Source of the DNA: Candidatus Enterococcus myersii
Lineage (GTDB): Bacteria > Bacillota > Bacilli > Lactobacillales > Enterococcaceae
Reading direction: 5' to 3'
Length of the DNA stretch: 64,000 nucleotides
Assembly: GCF_017316025.1 (NCBI RefSeq)
Contig: NZ_JAFLVT010000005.1
Coordinates: forward strand, 124,001 to 188,000
Position 1 is the first letter of the stretch, and each line of letters opens with the position of its first letter. Below the pieces are notes generated by a model. The model made no database searches, had not been told where the DNA came from, and worked only from the letters and a program-made list of their open reading frames with translations. The position numbers and the translations under genes were made by a program. Shown piece after piece: positions 1-7,906 of this stretch.

Positions 1-56
1 CTGTTTAAAATAAGAAAATAATTACTACGAGATAAAATGGGCGAGGAGGGATTAGT

Positions 57-1211
57 TTGACCAATAGAATGCAAATCAATCAAAAATATCAGCAACAAAA
101 TAGTTTGCTAATGGAAATTGCTGTTTTGGCAAAAGATACGCCAGATTTAATTGATCTTTCGATTGGTGATCTAGATGTAACCACGAATGAGTCAATCATC
201 GCGGCAGCTTTTGCTACTGCCAAAAATGGTGAAACAAAATATACAGCGCCAGATGGGACGAAGACATTTCTCGGTGCTGTTTGTCGCTATTACAAAAAAC
301 GTTATCACATGACAATTAGTGAAAATGAAGTACGGGCAACAGTGGGTGCGATGCATGGTATGTATTTAGCCTTAATGGCCTTAGTTGATAAAGGTGATGA
401 GGTGATTATTCATGAACCTTACTTTACCCCTTATAAAGAGCAAGTCCTTGCTTGTCAAGGTATACCGGTATTTGTAGCAACCAATCCAGCAGAAAACTAT
501 CAATTAGATGTTGAAAAATTAGCAGAAAAGATCACCGATAAAACGAAAATTATTATTATTAACTCCCCTAATAATCCAACGGGAGCAGTTTTTACAAAAG
601 AAACAATGCAAAAAATTGCTGATCTAGCAATTGCAAATAACTTGTATATTTTTTCAGATGAGGTTTATGAAGCTTATTGTTTTAATGAAAATTTCACCCC
701 AATGATGAGTTACGCACCGCAAAATACTATAACCTTTAACAGTTTTTCTAAAACTTTTGCAATGACGGGGTGGCGAATTGGTTTTATGATTGCCCCAGAG
801 CAGATTATTGATGCCTGCCGAAATGTCAGTGAATTCGTAACTTTTACAGCACCTTCCATTTCACAAGCAGCCGGTGTTTTTGCTTTAGATAATTGGGAAG
901 AGCTCTTTAGCGAAGTTGCCAGTCTTGTTTACGATCGGTTGCGCTATATTGAAAAACGGGTCGCCAAAATTAATTTTCTTAGCATGGAGGAAGTTGCAGG
1001 AAGTTTGTATGCTTATTTAGATATCTCTAAAACTAATTTGGACTCTTTAACTTTTGTTAAAAAAGTATTAGCAGAATGTCATGTTTTATTGGTACCAGGG
1101 GTCGCTTTTGGTGAAACAACTGGCAAAGACCAGGTTCGAATTGCCGCAAATCAACCGGTATCTATTTTAAAATCAGCCTTTGACCGGATGGAAAAGTTAA
1201 CCTTCTCATAA
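57..1211 (+). CDS. Class I/II PLP-dependent aminotransferase
   Basis: A 384-residue fold-type I aminotransferase that would move an amino group between an amino acid and a 2-oxo acid in the cytosol. Visible motifs are the NSPNNPTGAVF segment, SDEVYEAY, and the pyridoxal-phosphate lysine in SFSKTFAMTGWRIG, followed by an arginine near the C-terminus (QVRIAANQP) expected to hold the substrate carboxylate. The start is a TTG with GAGGAGG seven bases upstream; the ATG at 69 has no comparable site. The length is normal for the family. The gene stands alone at the window edge, so its substrate (aromatic, aspartate or other) cannot be told from context. Confidence 0.88.
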   Translation: MTNRMQINQKYQQQNSLLMEIAVLAKDTPDLIDLSIGDLDVTTNESIIAAAFATAKNGETKYTAPDGTKTFLGAVCRYYKKRYHMTISENEVRATVGAMHGMYLALMALVDKGDEVIIHEPYFTPYKEQVLACQGIPVFVATNPAENYQLDVEKLAEKITDKTKIIIINSPNNPTGAVFTKETMQKIADLAIANNLYIFSDEVYEAYCFNENFTPMMSYAPQNTITFNSFSKTFAMTGWRIGFMIAPEQIIDACRNVSEFVTFTAPSISQAAGVFALDNWEELFSEVASLVYDRLRYIEKRVAKINFLSMEEVAGSLYAYLDISKTNLDSLTFVKKVLAECHVLLVPGVAFGETTGKDQVRIAANQPVSILKSAFDRMEKLTFS

Positions 1212-1222
1212 AAATGCAGTAT

Positions 1223-1251
1223 TTGCTTTCAAGAGTTGCATCTTGTATAAT
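1223..1251 (+). promoter_or_regulatory. Sigma-A promoter for the 42-aa gene
   Basis: TTGCTT at 1223 and a perfect TATAAT at 1246 are separated by 17 bases. Transcription would begin near 1258, leaving a leader of about 90 bases before the small ORF. That leader holds the inverted repeat AGGCTA/TAGCCT and an outer CGCAG/CTGCG pair, so it is probably folded. Confidence 0.7.
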
Positions 1252-1349
1252 CAAAAGTCGCAGGCTAAACAGCTTGATTTGAAGTTGGTAGCCTAACAAA
1301 GTCTGCGCCTGAAATTAATGATTGTTAAAGGCAAATTGAGGAGAAAATC

Positions 1350-1478
1350 ATGAATACAAAAGAAAAAATGATGGAATTAATTAAGAAAAAACAAGGCGGC
1401 GGCCGTGTAAAAGAAATGCAAGCACCAAAAAATGATCGCAAAAATATGCGTAAAGGTCCAAAAATTTATAACAAATAA
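1350..1478 (+). CDS. Small basic protein, 42 aa, function unknown
   Basis: An ATG preceded by GAGGAG six bases upstream opens a 42-residue frame: MNTKEKMMELIKKKQGGGRV, then KEMQAPKNDRKNMRKGPKIY, then NK. It is very rich in Lys and Arg, has a GGG turn, no membrane segment and no cysteine. Its own promoter upstream and intrinsic terminator downstream support a real monocistronic gene. The composition would suit a nucleic-acid or ribosome-binding peptide, but that is inference; I do not recognise a characterised family. Confidence 0.72.
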   Translation: MNTKEKMMELIKKKQGGGRVKEMQAPKNDRKNMRKGPKIYNK

Positions 1479-1480
1479 GA

Positions 1481-1520
1481 AAAAGTCGTACTCTCTGGTT
1501 AAGATGGTACGATTTTTTTT
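1481..1520 (+). terminator. Intrinsic terminator after the 42-aa gene
   Basis: TCGTAC and GTACGA arms enclose a short loop and are followed by eight T. Confidence 0.75.
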
Positions 1521-2035
1521 ACGATTAAAAATTTACGAGGGATTTTTCAAAATACAAGAAACAGTTTTGGCGCTTGCTTTGTTACGTATTTTCTAAATGC
1601 CCTCCTGCTATTAGCAGGAGGGCAAGAAAAAGAAGGGAAGAGTGGGCAAATTAGAGACCTGTATTTTTTACGGTGGTAGCTAATTTTTATACCGTTATAT
1701 TTAGGTGCTTTTATCCTCATGTTGGACTAAAAATTGCATTTTTATTCGTTATTTTGTATTTATCATCTATGGCTGGTTAAACTGCCATTACTAAGCTTGC
1801 GCATTACTACCAAATAAACCTATATACATCCAGACATACTTCTTTTTAACCAAAACGAAGACCTTTATAGAACGACAAAAAATTCAAGCGTTTAAAGAAG
1901 TATGACTATGTGGTTAATGAAAAATAGAAACTGCCAATTTTAAAGTAAAAGTAGGTAGCAGTTTCTTAACTTAAACCTTGGAATATAGTAATAAAGCAGA
2001 TATTGCTATATAAAAACCTTTTATCGCAAATAATT
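1521..2035. other. Gene-free stretch with inverted repeats
   Basis: About 500 bases with no convincing coding frame on either strand. It contains a perfect 11-bp hairpin (1599-1623), an inverted repeat CATACTTCTTT/AAAGAAGTATG about 60 bases apart (near 1834-1906), and another AGAAACTGC/GCAGTTTCT (about 1926-1966). A start-less frame of some 35 codons ends near 1907 (…TFIERQKIQAFKEV). This could be the tail of a decayed gene, but I cannot identify it. Confidence 0.5.
1599..1623. repeat. Perfect GC-rich hairpin
   Basis: GCCCTCCTGCT and AGCAGGAGGGC form an 11-bp perfect stem with a three-base loop. There is no T-tract on the + side and only a poor one on the - side, so it is not a clear intrinsic terminator. 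It may be a mobile or processing palindrome; other copies would have to be looked for outside this window. Confidence 0.5.
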
Positions 2036-2086
2036 AAAATAAAACGACCTTAAAATATTTGGTATTACCCAATATTTTAAGGTCGT
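2036..2086 (-). terminator. Intrinsic terminator of the esterase operon
   Basis: A perfect 16-bp stem (ACGACCTTAAAATATT and its complement, loop of about 11) is followed on the reverse strand by TTTTATTTTAATT. It lies just beyond the stop codon of the esterase gene. Confidence 0.85.
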
Positions 2087-2102
2087 AAAAATTTAGAGTT
2101 AT

Positions 2103-2885
2103 TTATTCTCCTAGCTGCTCGTTAAAAAAAGCTAATGTAAGATTCAGTGTTTTCTCCCAGTACCCCTCACCATGAATGGTGCCAGCAATCAGTTTAACAC
2201 AACTTTCCACACCAACTGTGGCGAGTCCTTGTTGTAATTTTAAAACACCGCTGATCGGCACGAGTTCATGCAACGAATTAGCTAAAAATACAGGACCGCT
2301 GTTAGCTGTAATTCGTGTTAAGGGCGTAGCCGCTTTTAACAAATTTAAATCATTTCTAACATAGTTTAAAATAAACCATTTATAGAATTGATCATTACTG
2401 CCATCTTGGTCGATTTCGCGACTCTCGTGTTCATCGAAGTGTTGTTCTTTATTCATAACTGCTTTCACTTCGGGGTGTTTTGTCACCCAATCATATAAAT
2501 CAATAATCCCTGACCAAGAAGCAGCTGGAATTCCTTTTTGTAAGGCCAGTTCAATTGCCAAATTTCCACCGGCTGAAGCACCTAAAGCAAAAACTAGCTT
2601 ATTTTTTAAGTCAGCATTGTTTTTAACCCAAGCATAGACATTGAAAATATCCGTTAAAGCGCTAGGATAAAGGTGAGCAGGTGCAAGGCGATAGTTTGGA
2701 GCAACTACAAAAAAGCCATTTTCCACAAACTTTTCAGCCAGAAAATTTTCTTTTTCCTTATCGCCACGAAACCAACCGCCCCCGTGGATCAAGAGTAAAA
2801 CCGCTTTGGAATCACCAGTTGGAGCATAGGTATCCAACTTTAAATCATTCCCCATATCATAGACAATATCATTTACTACTTTCAT
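2103..2885 (-). CDS. Alpha/beta-hydrolase esterase (acetyl-esterase/lipase type)
   Basis: A 260-residue alpha/beta hydrolase of the hormone-sensitive-lipase-like group. It has the oxyanion motif HGGGWFRGD near residue 35, the nucleophile elbow GASAGG near residue 103, and a late GTIHGEGYW that supplies the probable catalytic histidine. It should hydrolyse small acyl or carboxyl esters in the cytosol; no signal peptide is seen. The ATG has AGGAG eight bases upstream. It is the last gene of a reverse-strand unit after the 121-aa gene and the isochorismatase-like gene. Substrate unknown. Confidence 0.82.
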   Translation of the reverse strand: MKVVNDIVYDMGNDLKLDTYAPTGDSKAVLLLIHGGGWFRGDKEKENFLAEKFVENGFFVVAPNYRLAPAHLYPSALTDIFNVYAWVKNNADLKNKLVFALGASAGGNLAIELALQKGIPAASWSGIIDLYDWVTKHPEVKAVMNKEQHFDEHESREIDQDGSNDQFYKWFILNYVRNDLNLLKAATPLTRITANSGPVFLANSLHELVPISGVLKLQQGLATVGVESCVKLIAGTIHGEGYWEKTLNLTLAFFNEQLGE

Positions 2886-2896
2886 TTTTATCGCTC

Positions 2897-3262
2897 CTAA
2901 ATTAAATCATTGGCATCGTCAGGTTGAAGTTGCATGATTTCATCAATGGTGGTAAGTAAAGCTTTTTGTGCTTTATCGTAATCTGCGATAGAAGTGAATT
3001 TTTCGTTGAAACCTTCTAAGCCACCACTGGCAAAAGCCATTTCATATTGATAGACTGCATCATATTGTGCTGTAAAAGTCTTTAAGAGCGCCATTTGATT
3101 TTCTGCTAATTGCAACGCTAATTGAATCACGCGAAAATCAGTATACGCTAATTCAAATTGAACGGCCCAAGCACGCATGAAAGGATGCTGATTTTTTATA
3201 TGCAAAAAGTGATGTTCTACTGTCCAGGACAAATTTTTTAGCGAACCTTGAATATCTAACAT
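2897..3262 (-). CDS. Hypothetical protein, 121 aa, all-helical
   Basis: I do not recognise this family. The protein is predicted mostly helical, with many Gln, Ala and Leu residues, aromatic pairs near the N-terminus (WTVEHHFLH) and an acidic end (QPDDANDLI). There is no signal peptide or membrane segment. AAAGGAG lies eight bases before the ATG. It sits between an isochorismatase-like hydrolase and an esterase with gaps of about 19 and 11 bases, so it is probably co-transcribed and takes part in the same unknown pathway. Confidence 0.7.
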   Translation of the reverse strand: MLDIQGSLKNLSWTVEHHFLHIKNQHPFMRAWAVQFELAYTDFRVIQLALQLAENQMALLKTFTAQYDAVYQYEMAFASGGLEGFNEKFTSIADYDKAQKALLTTIDEIMQLQPDDANDLI

Positions 3263-3281
3263 GAAAATTACTCCTTTTTTA

Positions 3282-3902
3282 CTATTCTAATTTTAAGAAA
3301 ATTCCTTTGTCTTGCATGGCTTTCACAAATTTTGCTGCAGTATTGCTTCTATTCCAATCACGTTGTAATTCGCAAGCAAGTTGCGCAAAGGATGTCATTT
3401 TAGCACCAGCTTGTTCAACACGATGAAGTGCCATTTCGTGGGCGATTTTGCTTGTTCCACCAACTGCGTCTGCGACAGCATAGACTTCATAGCCTTCTTT
3501 TAAAGCATCCAAGGTTGGAAAAGTTAAGCAAGCCTCTGTCCACAATGCGGCAATAATAATTTTCTTTTTACCCGTTGCTTTAACGGCGTCATTAAATTCG
3601 CGATCTTCCCATGCGTTAATGGAGGTTCTGTCATAGCTTGGCAAATCAGCTACTAGTTCTTTTAATTGGGGAATAGTATCTTTGTTACGTCCGGTTGCTA
3701 CGTTGACCGTTGAAACAATAGTAGGGACATTATAAGCCCGCATCAAAGCTGTTAAATTTACAATACTTTCAACTAATTCATGGCGATCCATTGAATTGAT
3801 GGAGTTTACTTGTGTAGGCTGATAATCAATTAGTACAAAAACGCTGTTTTCGGGCGAAAGCAGTTCATCTTTTTCGGGATTTCTAGGTTCATAACTTGTC
3901 AT
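3282..3902 (-). CDS. Isochorismatase-family cysteine hydrolase (YcaC-like)
   Basis: A 206-residue cysteine hydrolase of the isochorismatase superfamily. The Asp of FVLIDYQ (near residue 26) and the Cys of WTEACLTFPT (near residue 124) fit two members of the Asp-Lys-Cys triad. The INAWEDREF and QAGAKMTSFAQLACELQRDW segments resemble the YcaC branch, whose natural substrates are poorly known. AAGGAGG precedes the ATG. It is first in the reverse operon with the 121-aa protein and the esterase. A TATAAT box and a CcpA-like palindrome about 100-130 bases upstream suggest carbon-dependent control. Confidence 0.83.
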   Translation of the reverse strand: MTSYEPRNPEKDELLSPENSVFVLIDYQPTQVNSINSMDRHELVESIVNLTALMRAYNVPTIVSTVNVATGRNKDTIPQLKELVADLPSYDRTSINAWEDREFNDAVKATGKKKIIIAALWTEACLTFPTLDALKEGYEVYAVADAVGGTSKIAHEMALHRVEQAGAKMTSFAQLACELQRDWNRSNTAAKFVKAMQDKGIFLKLE

Positions 3903-4004
3903 AATAAAATTCCTCCTTAATACTATTTAATAGAATGAAAATTTTTACCTCAAAACCAATATACTGCCGTTTTTTAAATAAGGGAAATAATCCGACTTTA
4001 AAAT

Positions 4005-4035
4005 AGTAAGCGCTTAAATTTTCGTTTGAATTATA
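4005..4035 (-). promoter_or_regulatory. Candidate promoter -10 with overlapping cre-like site
   Basis: On the reverse strand TATAAT (4035-4030) is followed about ten bases later by a palindrome, 4005-4018, reading AGTAAGCGCTTAAA on the + strand. This matches the usual catabolite-response element at about 12 of 14 positions. The -35 box is weak. A repressor bound just past the start site would fit CcpA repression of the isochorismatase operon. The rest of the gap 3903-4211 holds a Shine-Dalgarno and a terminator and no gene. Confidence 0.4.
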
Positions 4036-4120
4036 AAAGTTTAAAAAGATAGTAGCAGTCATTAGGGTAAATATGGATTGGAATAGCAGCTCAATTGTAA
4101 TACTCTACGTATAAAACAAA

Positions 4121-4167
4121 TAAAAAAGATTTGACACAAAAGTCTCAAGACTAATCTGTCAAACCTT
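4121..4167 (-). terminator. Intrinsic terminator of the SOS membrane-protein gene
   Basis: Read on the reverse strand, TTTGACA…TGTCAAA encloses an inner AGTCT/AGACT stem and is followed by TCTTTTTTATTT. Confidence 0.7.
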
Positions 4168-4211
4168 AAAAATTATTGGTCAAAGTAACCCATTGTAATA
4201 ATTACTAAAAA

Positions 4212-4424
4212 TTATTTGTATTGATGATAGGTATCCCGTGGTTTTTGATTGTAAGGATAAAATTTACGAATACTTTGACGATATTTTTTTTCGTCCCATA
4301 AGGCAAACCAGACTAAAAAAGGGGGAACAAAAATCAAAGCGGCTAGAGCAACACCATAATGACTAATGACAAAGCTGACGATTAAACCTAAAATGATTAA
4401 AGAAATATTGCGAATTGTATTCAT
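4212..4424 (-). CDS. Small membrane protein under a LexA-type promoter, 70 aa
   Basis: A 70-residue protein (MNTIRNISLIILGLIVSF…) with two closely spaced hydrophobic helices (about residues 5-22 and 25-43), then a basic, Tyr-rich cytosolic tail. The ATG at 4424 is preferred over an in-frame GTG nine bases earlier, because AGGTG lies six bases before it and nothing suitable precedes the GTG. Its promoter has two LexA-box-like sites, one filling the spacer between -35 and -10. It follows lexA on the same strand but has its own promoter and terminator. It lacks the LysM domain of YneA-type division inhibitors. A role in the SOS response, perhaps halting division, is inference from control and location only. 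Confidence 0.72.
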   Translation of the reverse strand: MNTIRNISLIILGLIVSFVISHYGVALAALIFVPPFLVWFALWDEKKYRQSIRKFYPYNQKPRDTYHQYK

Positions 4425-4448
4425 CCTTTTCACCTCAATTAAAATATA

Positions 4449-4498
4449 CGAACAAATGTTTGTATATTGATTATACGAAAGTATGTTCGGTTTGTAAA
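4449..4498 (-). promoter_or_regulatory. SOS promoter: -35/-10 with two LexA (DinR) boxes
   Basis: On the reverse strand TTTACA (4498-4493) and a perfect TATAAT (4475-4470) are 17 bases apart. The spacer is occupied by CGAACATACTTTCG (4476-4489), and CAAACATTTGTTCG (4449-4462) lies just downstream of the -10. Both fit the Gram-positive LexA consensus CGAACRNRYGTTYG or its complement with few mismatches. This is the geometry of a fully occluded LexA-repressed promoter. Confidence 0.75.
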
Positions 4499-4500
4499 GT

Positions 4501-4540
4501 AAAAAAATAAATCCTCGAAAAATTCGAAGATTTATTATTC
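4501..4540 (-). terminator. Intrinsic terminator of lexA
   Basis: Read on the reverse strand, AATAAATCTTCGAA and TCGAGGATTTATT pair around a T-rich loop and run into seven T, immediately after the lexA stop. Confidence 0.8.
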
Positions 4541-4543
4541 GTT

Positions 4544-5164
4544 CTAGAGTAAATCCCGATAAAGTCCAACTACCAAACCTAAAATTTTAACATTTGGCAA
4601 AATGATAGGCTCCATATAATCATTTTCTGGTTGGAGTCTAATATAGTCACGTTCTTTGAAAAACCTTTTACAAGTAGCTTCGTCTTCGTCAGTCATGGCA
4701 ATCACAATATCACCATTACTTGCGGCAGCTTGTTTCCGAACAATAACTTGATCACCATCCAAAATGCCAGCATTAATCATACTTTCACCGCGGATCGTTA
4801 ACATGAACAAAGAACCACTGTCGTTTAATAAATGGGGTGGAATGGGAAAGAAATCCGATGCTTCTTCTACTGCTAAAATTGGTTCGCCGGCTGTTACAAC
4901 CCCAAGCATCGGAATTGTCTCCGGCTGAGCGCCGATTTTTTCAAGACCCAATTCGGTTAATTCAATTGCCCGTGGTTTGGTAGGATCACGTAAAATTAAG
5001 CCTTTCTTTTCTAAACGGGAAAGATGACCGTGAACAGTTGATGTGGAAGACAAAGCGACTGCTTCACCAATTTCTCGCACAGTAGGAGGATAACCTTTTT
5101 GCGAGACGCGATCGTGAATAAATTTTAAAATTTCAATTTGGCGATTTTCTGTGCGTTTAGCCAT
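4544..5164 (-). CDS. lexA: SOS-response repressor LexA
   Basis: A 206-residue LexA, the usual length. Residues 1-65 form the winged-helix DNA-binding domain ([20 protein letters not shown]). The C-terminal S24 peptidase domain shows the self-cleavage pair Ala92-Gly93 in VVTAGEPI, the nucleophile Ser128 in RGESM and the general base Lys144 in IVRKQ. RecA filaments on single-stranded DNA trigger self-cleavage and derepress SOS genes. The ATG is preceded by GAAGGTG. A LexA box upstream (5218-5231) indicates autoregulation, and the next gene downstream on this strand has its own LexA-type promoter. The arrangement with a DUF896 gene and tkt on the other side is common in this order. Confidence 0.97.
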   Translation of the reverse strand: MAKRTENRQIEILKFIHDRVSQKGYPPTVREIGEAVALSSTSTVHGHLSRLEKKGLILRDPTKPRAIELTELGLEKIGAQPETIPMLGVVTAGEPILAVEEASDFFPIPPHLLNDSGSLFMLTIRGESMINAGILDGDQVIVRKQAAASNGDIVIAMTDEDEATCKRFFKERDYIRLQPENDYMEPIILPNVKILGLVVGLYRDLL

Positions 5165-5217
5165 ACTGCACCTTCTTTCTTTAATAATTTTAGTTTAGCA
5201 TAAAGTATAAAACAAAT

Positions 5218-5231
5218 CAAACAGATGTTCG
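5218..5231 (-). promoter_or_regulatory. LexA box upstream of lexA
   Basis: The reverse strand reads CGAACATCTGTTTG, one base from the symmetrical Gram-positive LexA site. It lies about 55 bases before the lexA start, where autoregulation is expected, and close to the divergent promoter of the DUF896 gene. Confidence 0.75.
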
Positions 5232-5245
5232 CTTTGAGTTTGTAG

Positions 5246-5274
5246 TTGTCACCAGGCTTTTTTTTAGCTAAGAT
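5246..5274 (+). promoter_or_regulatory. Promoter of the DUF896 gene
   Basis: TTGTCA and TAAGAT are 17 bases apart, about 60 bases upstream of the start codon. The -35 lies 15 bases from the LexA box at 5218-5231, so LexA might touch this promoter too. Confidence 0.55.
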
Positions 5275-5333
5275 AAGGAAAGATATGCGTCACTCAAAGA
5301 ATTTAACGTTCATAATAAAAAGGGGATTTTAAA

Positions 5334-5576
5334 ATGCTATCAGAAGAAAAATTAGCACGAATTAATGCGCTAGCAAAAAAGAAAAAAGAAGCTGGTCTAA
5401 CTGATGCAGAAACACGGGAACAAAAAAATTTACGCGAAGAGTATCTAAAAGCTTTCCGCTCCGGTATGCGGCATCATATTGAAGGCATGAAGGTTGTTGA
5501 TCCTAAAGGAAACGACGTAACGCCAGATAAATTAAAACAAATTCAAAAAGAAAAAGGTTTACACAATCGAGATTGA
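5334..5576 (+). CDS. ynzC: DUF896 (YnzC-like) small protein
   Basis: An 80-residue protein of the DUF896/YnzC family, recognised by the N-terminal helical hairpin with IxRINxLxxKxKxxGLTxxExxEQxxLRxEYL spacing, the [24 protein letters not shown] centre and a basic tail. The family is small, helical and cytosolic; a link to the SOS regulon has been noted in Bacillus, but no biochemical role is established. AGGGGATTTTAAA gives a somewhat distant ribosome site. It lies divergent from lexA and just ahead of tkt, which has its own promoter. Confidence 0.9.
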   Translation: MLSEEKLARINALAKKKKEAGLTDAETREQKNLREEYLKAFRSGMRHHIEGMKVVDPKGNDVTPDKLKQIQKEKGLHNRD

Positions 5577-5583
5577 TATTTAA

Positions 5584-5612
5584 TTGCTTTTCCGGTAATA
5601 ATCCTATACAAT
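5584..5612 (+). promoter_or_regulatory. Promoter of tkt
   Basis: TTGCTT and TACAAT are 17 bases apart, ending about 50 bases before the tkt start. No terminator separates the DUF896 gene from tkt, so read-through is also possible. Confidence 0.5.
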
Positions 5613-5664
5613 AGGGATGTAAATAATAAAGGTAAAAAAAACCTAAAAATAGGAGGAAGCACAA

Positions 5665-7659
5665 TTGTTTGATAAAATCGATGAATTGAGCGTTAACACC
5701 TTACGTACATTAAGTATCGAAGCGATTCAATCCGCAAATTCTGGTCACCCAGGCTTACCAATGGGGGCAGCGCCAATGGCTTACGCTCTTTGGACAAAAC
5801 ATTTGAAAATTAACCCAGCAACTTCTCGTAACTGGGCAGACCGTGATCGTTTTGTTTTATCTGCCGGACATGGGTCGGCTTTACTTTACAGTTTATTACA
5901 TTGTGCAGGATATAACGTCACAATTGATGATTTGAAAAATTTCCGTCAATGGGATAGCAAAACACCTGGGCATCCAGAAGTAAATCATACTGATGGTGTA
6001 GAAGCAACAACTGGTCCTTTAGGTCAAGGGATTGCCATGGCAGTCGGAATGGCAATGAGCGAAGCGCATTTAGCAGCGACTTATAATCGTGATAATTTCA
6101 ATGTTGTTGATCATTACACGTATGCACTTTGTGGTGATGGCGACTTAATGGAAGGTGTCTCACAAGAAGCTGCCTCTATGGCTGGTCACATGAAATTAGG
6201 CAAACTCGTTGTTTTGTATGATTCAAATGATATTTCTTTAGATGGACCAACTTCAAAAGCCTTCACAGAAAATGTTGGCAAGCGCTTTGAAGCCTATGGT
6301 TGGCAACATATTTTAGTTAAAGATGGTAATGATTTAGCAGAAATTTCAGCAGCCATAGAAAAAGCAAAAGAAAACGTGGATCAACCATCATTAATTGAAG
6401 TGAAAACAATTATTGGCTTTGGTGCACCAAATGAAGGTACGAATAAAGTTCATGGTGCCCCATTGGGAGTAGAAGGAATTGCTGCGGCTAAGAAAGCTTA
6501 TGGTTGGGAATATCCAGATTTTACCGTGCCAGCACAAGCAGCGGCACGCTTTAAAGAAACGATCAACGATCGGGGACAAAAAGCTGAAGATGCCTGGGAT
6601 AAAGTTTTCACCGAATATACCCAAGCCTATCCAGAACTAGCGGCACAATTTAAAGCAGCATTTGCCGGCGAACTTCCAGCTGATTGGGATGACAAATTAC
6701 CTGTCTATGAAGAAGGCACCGCTCAAGCAAGTCGTGTATCAAGTAAAGAAATGATTCAAGCCTTATCTAAAGCAGTTCCAAGTCTGTGGGGTGGTTCGGC
6801 AGACTTATCATCTTCGAATAATACGATGGTAGCTGCAGAAAAAGATTTTGAACCGGGTCAATACGAAGGACGGAATATCTGGTTTGGTGTTAGAGAATTT
6901 GCTATGGCAGCTGCTATGAACGGTATCCAATTACATGGTGGTACCCGTGTCTATGGTGGAACATTCTTTGTCTTTACGGATTATTTACGTCCGGCATTGC
7001 GTTTATCAGCGATTCAAAATGCACCTGTTGTATATGTTTTAACCCATGACTCAGTGGCTGTTGGTGAAGATGGACCAACTCATGAACCAATTGAACAATT
7101 AGCAAGTGTGCGTTGCATACCAAATGTTCAAGTTATTCGTCCGGCTGACGGAAATGAAACAAGAGCAGCTTGGAAAATTGCTATGACAACAACAAATAAA
7201 CCAACTGTTTTAGTTTTAAGTCGCCAAAACTTACCTGTTTTACCTGGTACAAAAGAAAATGCAGATGAAAATGTGGCTAAAGGTGGCTATGTTGTTTCAC
7301 CGCAACAAGGTGAAACACCTGAAGGTATCTTGATTGCAACTGGTTCAGAAGTTGATTTAGCTGTAAAAGCTCAAGCTGAATTGCAGAAGGCTGGGAAAGA
7401 TGTTTCGGTTGTATCACTACCAAGTTTTGATTTATTTGAAGCTCAAAGTGTCGAATATAAAGAAAGTGTCTTACCTCAAGCAGTACAAAATCGTGTGGCG
7501 ATTGAAGCTGCTTCTCCGTTTGGTTGGGAAAGATACACTGGTTTTGCCGGAAAAGTAGTTGCAATTAATCATTTTGGTGCTTCTGCTCCTGGTGAAAAAG
7601 TGCTTAGTGAATTTGGCTTCACTGTTGAAAATGTCGTTAATGTTTATAATTCCTTGTAA
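5665..7659 (+). CDS. tkt: Transketolase
   Basis: A 664-residue transketolase, normal length. It moves two-carbon ketol units between sugar phosphates in the non-oxidative pentose phosphate pathway, using thiamine diphosphate. Seen are the N-terminal [21 protein letters not shown], the thiamine-diphosphate/metal motif [13 protein letters not shown] with the downstream N, the pyrimidine-domain segment [15 protein letters not shown] with its catalytic Glu, and [22 protein letters not shown]. The start is TTG with AGGAGG eight bases upstream; no better ATG exists. A terminator follows, so it ends its transcript. Confidence 0.97.
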   Translation: MFDKIDELSVNTLRTLSIEAIQSANSGHPGLPMGAAPMAYALWTKHLKINPATSRNWADRDRFVLSAGHGSALLYSLLHCAGYNVTIDDLKNFRQWDSKTPGHPEVNHTDGVEATTGPLGQGIAMAVGMAMSEAHLAATYNRDNFNVVDHYTYALCGDGDLMEGVSQEAASMAGHMKLGKLVVLYDSNDISLDGPTSKAFTENVGKRFEAYGWQHILVKDGNDLAEISAAIEKAKENVDQPSLIEVKTIIGFGAPNEGTNKVHGAPLGVEGIAAAKKAYGWEYPDFTVPAQAAARFKETINDRGQKAEDAWDKVFTEYTQAYPELAAQFKAAFAGELPADWDDKLPVYEEGTAQASRVSSKEMIQALSKAVPSLWGGSADLSSSNNTMVAAEKDFEPGQYEGRNIWFGVREFAMAAAMNGIQLHGGTRVYGGTFFVFTDYLRPALRLSAIQNAPVVYVLTHDSVAVGEDGPTHEPIEQLASVRCIPNVQVIRPADGNETRAAWKIAMTTTNKPTVLVLSRQNLPVLPGTKENADENVAKGGYVVSPQQGETPEGILIATGSEVDLAVKAQAELQKAGKDVSVVSLPSFDLFEAQSVEYKESVLPQAVQNRVAIEAASPFGWERYTGFAGKVVAINHFGASAPGEKVLSEFGFTVENVVNVYNSL

Positions 7660-7668
7660 TTAATCATT

Positions 7669-7726
7669 AAAAGACTCTTGTAAATTGCTTTTTTGCAGCA
7701 GTTTATAAAGAGTCTTTTTGTTTTTT
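7669..7726 (+). terminator. Intrinsic terminator of tkt
   Basis: AAAGACTCTT and AAGAGTCTTT arms enclose a loop of about 30 bases and are followed by TTTTTGTTTTTT. Confidence 0.8.
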
Positions 7727-7814
7727 GATAAAATTAGGCAGATTGTCAGAAAAGACGTTAAGAAAACTTTTTAATGTTGCGTATATTAAATATTTGTTAC
7801 AAAGGGTGAAACAT

Positions 7815-7843
7815 TTGATTAGCGAAAAAATTCAAGCTATAAT
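7815..7843 (+). promoter_or_regulatory. Promoter of the LysM glucosaminidase gene
   Basis: TTGATT and a perfect TATAAT are 17 bases apart, about 65 bases ahead of the start codon. Confidence 0.7.
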
Positions 7844-7906
7844 ACATATACTTAGTTATCTTTATAATTATCTTAATTTTATATAAGTTTTTTCAGGAGG
7901 AAGAAA

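Noticed and set aside
1834-1906. Inverted repeat as ends of an insertion sequence
   Set aside because: The arms are only 11 bases and about 50 bases apart, with no transposase and no visible target duplication.
2681-2905. Frame on the + strand opposite the esterase
   Set aside because: It mirrors the esterase gene, has no ribosome site and an unnatural composition.
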